Origin: Acidobacteriota bacterium
GTDB lineage: Bacteria > Acidobacteriota > Polarisedimenticolia > Gp22-AA2
Length of the DNA: 7,391 nt
Direction of reading: 5' to 3'
Assembly: GCA_027297005.1 (NCBI GenBank)
Contig: JAPUIN010000243.1
Coordinates: 1 to 7,391 of the forward strand
Shown: one piece after another, positions 5,508 through 7,391 of the stretch
Numbering within the stretch: the first letter of the stretch is position 1
Layout of the letters: each line of letters starts with the position of its first letter
Notes under the pieces: generated by a model
What the model was told of the DNA's origin: nothing
What the model saw: the letters and a program-made list of their open reading frames with translations, nothing else
The model's database searches: none
Translations under genes and position numbers: made by a program

Positions 5508-6719
5508 TCAATCCCGGCCCGCCGTTTCAGACTTCAGAATGACGATGTCACCTCCGAGCGAGCGGATCGTCAGCAGCGATCCCCCGCCCGCAATGTCCCC
5601 TTCTGCGATCGCGATCGGCCTGCCGATCCCCCCGATCCTCCGGGAAATCTTCAGCGGAAATTCGCTGCGGATCCGGCCCGCGGACGGGTTGTCGAGCAGG
5701 GCGCGTATCGTCACGGCCAGCGAATCCGGGATCGAGACGATGATGTCCCCCTGCCTCGTCTGCAGTTCCGAACCCCCGAAGACGCCGCGGAAACTCGAAA
5801 GGTCCGCGAGGATGTTGCCGATTGACGTGATCGCCCGGATCGGGCCGCCGATCGCCTGCAGTTCGATGACGCCGGCCCCAGTCTCGCACCGCACTCCTCC
5901 TCCGGCCGTGCCGATCCGGATGCCTCCGCCGGCCGTCGCGGCCCAGACGCGGCCGCCGATCCGACCAAGCGTGATCCGGCCCCCTCCGGTTCCAACCGTC
6001 ACATCCCCGTCTGCTTCATCGATCCGGACATCTCCACCTCCCGACTCGACCTTGACCCCGCCGCCGCTGCGGCCGATCACGATATCGCCGCCGGAGGTCC
6101 GGACGAGGACGTCGCTGCCCGCCTCATCCAGGTGGACGCTGCCGCCTCCGGTGATCAACCTCGCGTCGGAACCGACGCGGCCAATCCGGATCGTACCGCT
6201 CGAGGTTTCTGCCCTCAGGGATCCTGCCAGGGCGCCGGCCGAGATGTTGCCGGCGCGGGTGACGAGCGTCGCCCGACCGCCGAATTCCTCCGCCACGAGG
6301 TCCCCCCCGCCTGTAAAGATTTCGAGTTCGCTCGCATCTTCGGGGACCACGATCTCGAAGTCGGCCGCCAATCCCCTCAGCAATCCGGGGTCGGCAATCT
6401 GACCGGTGAACAGAACGAGATCACCACTCCGACTGGCGCCGATCATCAGCCGGTCGAGGAGCCGGCGGGAAGCCTCCTGTCCTCTCGCGACCACCCGAAC
6501 CCGGATGCGATACCGCACCTCGTTGCCGGGCGCAGACCGGACGTGCACCGCGCCGAGATCGGTCTCGATCCGGATACGGGGGAGGCGGACCGGAATGGCG
6601 CCATGGATCTCATGGACGAGGTATCGTCCGTCACGGTAATAACGGGCCTCGTTCGCGGCCACCGGCACGAGGCTGAGCAACAGCAGGGCCGCCGGGATCA
6701 GGGCGCGTGCCGCGCGCAT
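5508..6719 (-). CDS. exported DUF4097-like beta-solenoid (putative adhesin) protein
   Basis: A 403-residue protein if counted from the ATG at 6719. It has a signal peptide (1-22, ending near PVAA). An N-terminal segment follows (about 40-130) with beta strands such as VRLPRIRIETDLGAVHVRS. From 136 to 315 there are ten ungapped 18-residue units, each starting T/S-x-G-x-I/V or similar (Thr/Ser at 136, 154, 172, 190, 208, 226, 244, 262, 280, 298). Each unit is built of two 9-residue halves rich in GG and V/I. This is the right-handed beta-solenoid look of the DUF4097/DUF2807 'putative adhesin' families. A less regular C-terminal cap ends with SLGGDIVILKS. The ATG is preferred over the in-frame GTG at 6722 because GGAGG lies 7 nt before the ATG and only 4 nt before the GTG. 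The start overlaps the upstream stop codon by one base (TGATG), showing coupling. Function is unknown: adhesin-like, sensor or scaffold. Confidence 0.85.
   Translation of the reverse strand: MRAARALIPAALLLLSLVPVAANEARYYRDGRYLVHEIHGAIPVRLPRIRIETDLGAVHVRSAPGNEVRYRIRVRVVARGQEASRRLLDRLMIGASRSGDLVLFTGQIADPGLLRGLAADFEIVVPEDASELEIFTGGGDLVAEEFGGRATLVTRAGNISAGALAGSLRAETSSGTIRIGRVGSDARLITGGGSVHLDEAGSDVLVRTSGGDIVIGRSGGGVKVESGGGDVRIDEADGDVTVGTGGGRITLGRIGGRVWAATAGGGIRIGTAGGGVRCETGAGVIELQAIGGPIRAITSIGNILADLSSFRGVFGGSELQTRQGDIIVSIPDSLAVTIRALLDNPSAGRIRSEFPLKISRRIGGIGRPIAIAEGDIAGGGSLLTIRSLGGDIVILKSETAGRD
5775..6314 (-). repeat. ten ungapped 54-nt (18-residue) solenoid repeats
   Basis: This span encodes ten consecutive 18-residue coils of the DUF4097-like protein without any insertion or deletion. 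Each coil divides into two 9-residue half-coils of pattern x-x-G-G-x-V/I-x-V/I-x, so about twenty half-units are visible. Nucleotide identity between units is modest; the periodicity is clear at protein level. A 5-residue insertion breaks the phase after the tenth coil. Confidence 0.8.
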
Positions 6720-7391
6720 CACCGATCCTCCGGACGGTAGAGGGCATCGACGACCGCCGCGGATCGCATCCTGACGTATTCGTTGGAGTCCTCGCGCGCC
6801 AGCCGTTCGAAGAGCGGCATCATCTCCGGGCTGCCGATCCCGGCGAGCGCGTCGAACGCACGCACTCGAACCCCGGGGTTCTCGTCCTTCAGGAGAGCCC
6901 GGGTCACCGCGCTCCGCACGTGAGCGTCGCTCACGGCCCGGTCACGCAGAGCAGCGAGCGCCTTCAAGCGCGCAGCCGGATTGTCGTCGGCACGAATCGC
7001 CCGAAGGAGCGCGCCACGCACCTTAGGGTCATCGGTCTGATCGCGCAGCAGATCGATCGCCTGGAGGCGGAGGTCGGCGTTGACGCTCTCGCCGAGCGTC
7101 GACAGGAGCAGGGTTCGGATCCCCGGATCGTCGATGGTCCCCTGCATCGAGGCTCTGCCGATGGTGTCGTACCCGAGCAGGACGGTGTCCGATCCGGGCT
7201 CGGTCTCGATGGTGCGCAGGGTGTGCGCCACGGCGGGCGCCTCGACGCCGAAGCTCCCGGTGGGCCGCCCCGCGTCTAGGGTCGAGAGGCGGTCCACCGA
7301 GAGAAATCCCGCAAGGAACCCCACCACCAGAAGAGCTGACGCGAAGGCGGGCGAAACCCGCGTCAGCGCCCACAGGCGGTGGGGCCATGCG
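6719..7391 (-). CDS. membrane-anchored HEAT-repeat protein, anti-sigma-factor-like topology; N-terminus outside window
   Basis: The minus frame is open from the window edge to the TGA at 6721-6719, giving 223 visible residues. There is no in-frame ATG. GTG codons at 7327 and 7324 could start a shorter form, but they fall in the middle of a hydrophobic helix, so the real start is probably upstream of the window. Visible residues 14-32 (PAFASALLVV then GFLAGFLSV) form one transmembrane helix after a basic stretch (PHRLWALTR). A linker (about 33-86) follows, then four HEAT-type helical repeats of 33-34 residues from about 87 to the end, with DDPGIRTLLL, DDPKVRGALL, SDAHVRSAVT and SPEMMPLFER opening each unit. 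HEAT repeats usually serve protein-protein contact. Residues before a single TM helix and an extracytoplasmic repeat domain after it match zinc-finger anti-sigma factors, but the N-terminal domain that would prove this is missing here. It is the first visible gene of the operon and overlaps the solenoid gene. Confidence 0.78.
   Translation of the reverse strand, partial: AWPHRLWALTRVSPAFASALLVVGFLAGFLSVDRLSTLDAGRPTGSFGVEAPAVAHTLRTIETEPGSDTVLLGYDTIGRASMQGTIDDPGIRTLLLSTLGESVNADLRLQAIDLLRDQTDDPKVRGALLRAIRADDNPAARLKALAALRDRAVSDAHVRSAVTRALLKDENPGVRVRAFDALAGIGSPEMMPLFERLAREDSNEYVRMRSAAVVDALYRPEDR
7335..7367. repeat. 9-bp inverted repeat within the HEAT gene
   Basis: GCTGACGCG (7335-7343) and CGCGTCAGC (7359-7367) are perfect reverse complements around 15 nt. 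An alternative inner stem, GCGGG (7347-7351) with CCCGC (7357-7361), cannot form fully together with it. The repeat lies in the codons leading into the transmembrane helix. It may be coincidence in GC-rich coding DNA. Confidence 0.4.

Noticed and set aside
4833..5825. Long plus-strand open frame across the PDZ and solenoid genes
   Set aside because: It spans two real minus-strand genes and the gap between them, with composition typical of antisense frames in GC-rich DNA.
5473..6402. Long plus-strand open frame opposite the beta-solenoid gene
   Set aside because: Its product is a low-complexity Pro/Ser/Arg string produced by the complement of Gly-rich codons; no ribosome-binding site or domain, and the minus strand has the clear signal peptide and repeats.

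Overview
This is a high-GC stretch of chromosome from a Gram-negative (diderm) bacterium. It carries a probable outer-membrane barrel protein with a signal peptide, two further exported proteins, and GC-rich third codon positions throughout. I cannot fix the phylum from sequence alone. The set of a NodI/NodJ-like exporter, a DUF4097-type beta-solenoid protein, a HEAT-repeat membrane protein and a protease-less PDZ protein fits the Myxococcota/Acidobacteriota/Gemmatimonadota/Eisenbacteria-like world better than the classical Proteobacteria, but that is inference. No tRNA, rRNA, CRISPR array, insertion sequence or phage gene was seen.

Layout from left to right. (1) Positions 1-1118, minus strand: a 2-isopropylmalate/homocitrate-synthase-like enzyme whose C-terminus is cut off by the window edge. 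It has a good sigma70-type promoter placed so that transcription should begin at or next to the ATG, which suggests a leaderless mRNA. (2) 1119-1363: a divergent intergenic region with a perfect 11-bp inverted repeat. (3) 1364-2167, plus strand: an exported, probable outer-membrane beta-barrel protein, convergent with the next unit. (4) 2208-3907, minus strand: a two-gene ABC exporter of the NodI/NodJ type, ATPase then permease, with a 4-nt GTGA overlap. (5) 3908-4252: a 345-nt non-coding spacer with two strong GC-rich hairpins behind the upstream operon and a 10-bp palindrome. (6) 4253-7391, minus strand: a tight operon in the order HEAT-repeat membrane protein (N-terminus outside the window), beta-solenoid DUF4097-like protein, tandem-PDZ protein with an Arg-rich helical tail.

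The part most worth following is the 4253-7391 operon. A membrane-anchored protein with HEAT repeats beyond its transmembrane helix is translationally coupled to an exported 18-residue-period solenoid and an exported double-PDZ protein with no protease domain. The topology of the first protein (residues before one TM helix, then an extracytoplasmic repeat domain) resembles an anti-sigma factor. This predicts an ECF sigma factor and a zinc-finger anti-sigma N-terminus just beyond the right edge, making the unit a possible envelope-sensing cassette. The NodIJ-like exporter, the OMP and the isopropylmalate-synthase-like gene appear to be separately transcribed; no direct functional link between them can be shown here.
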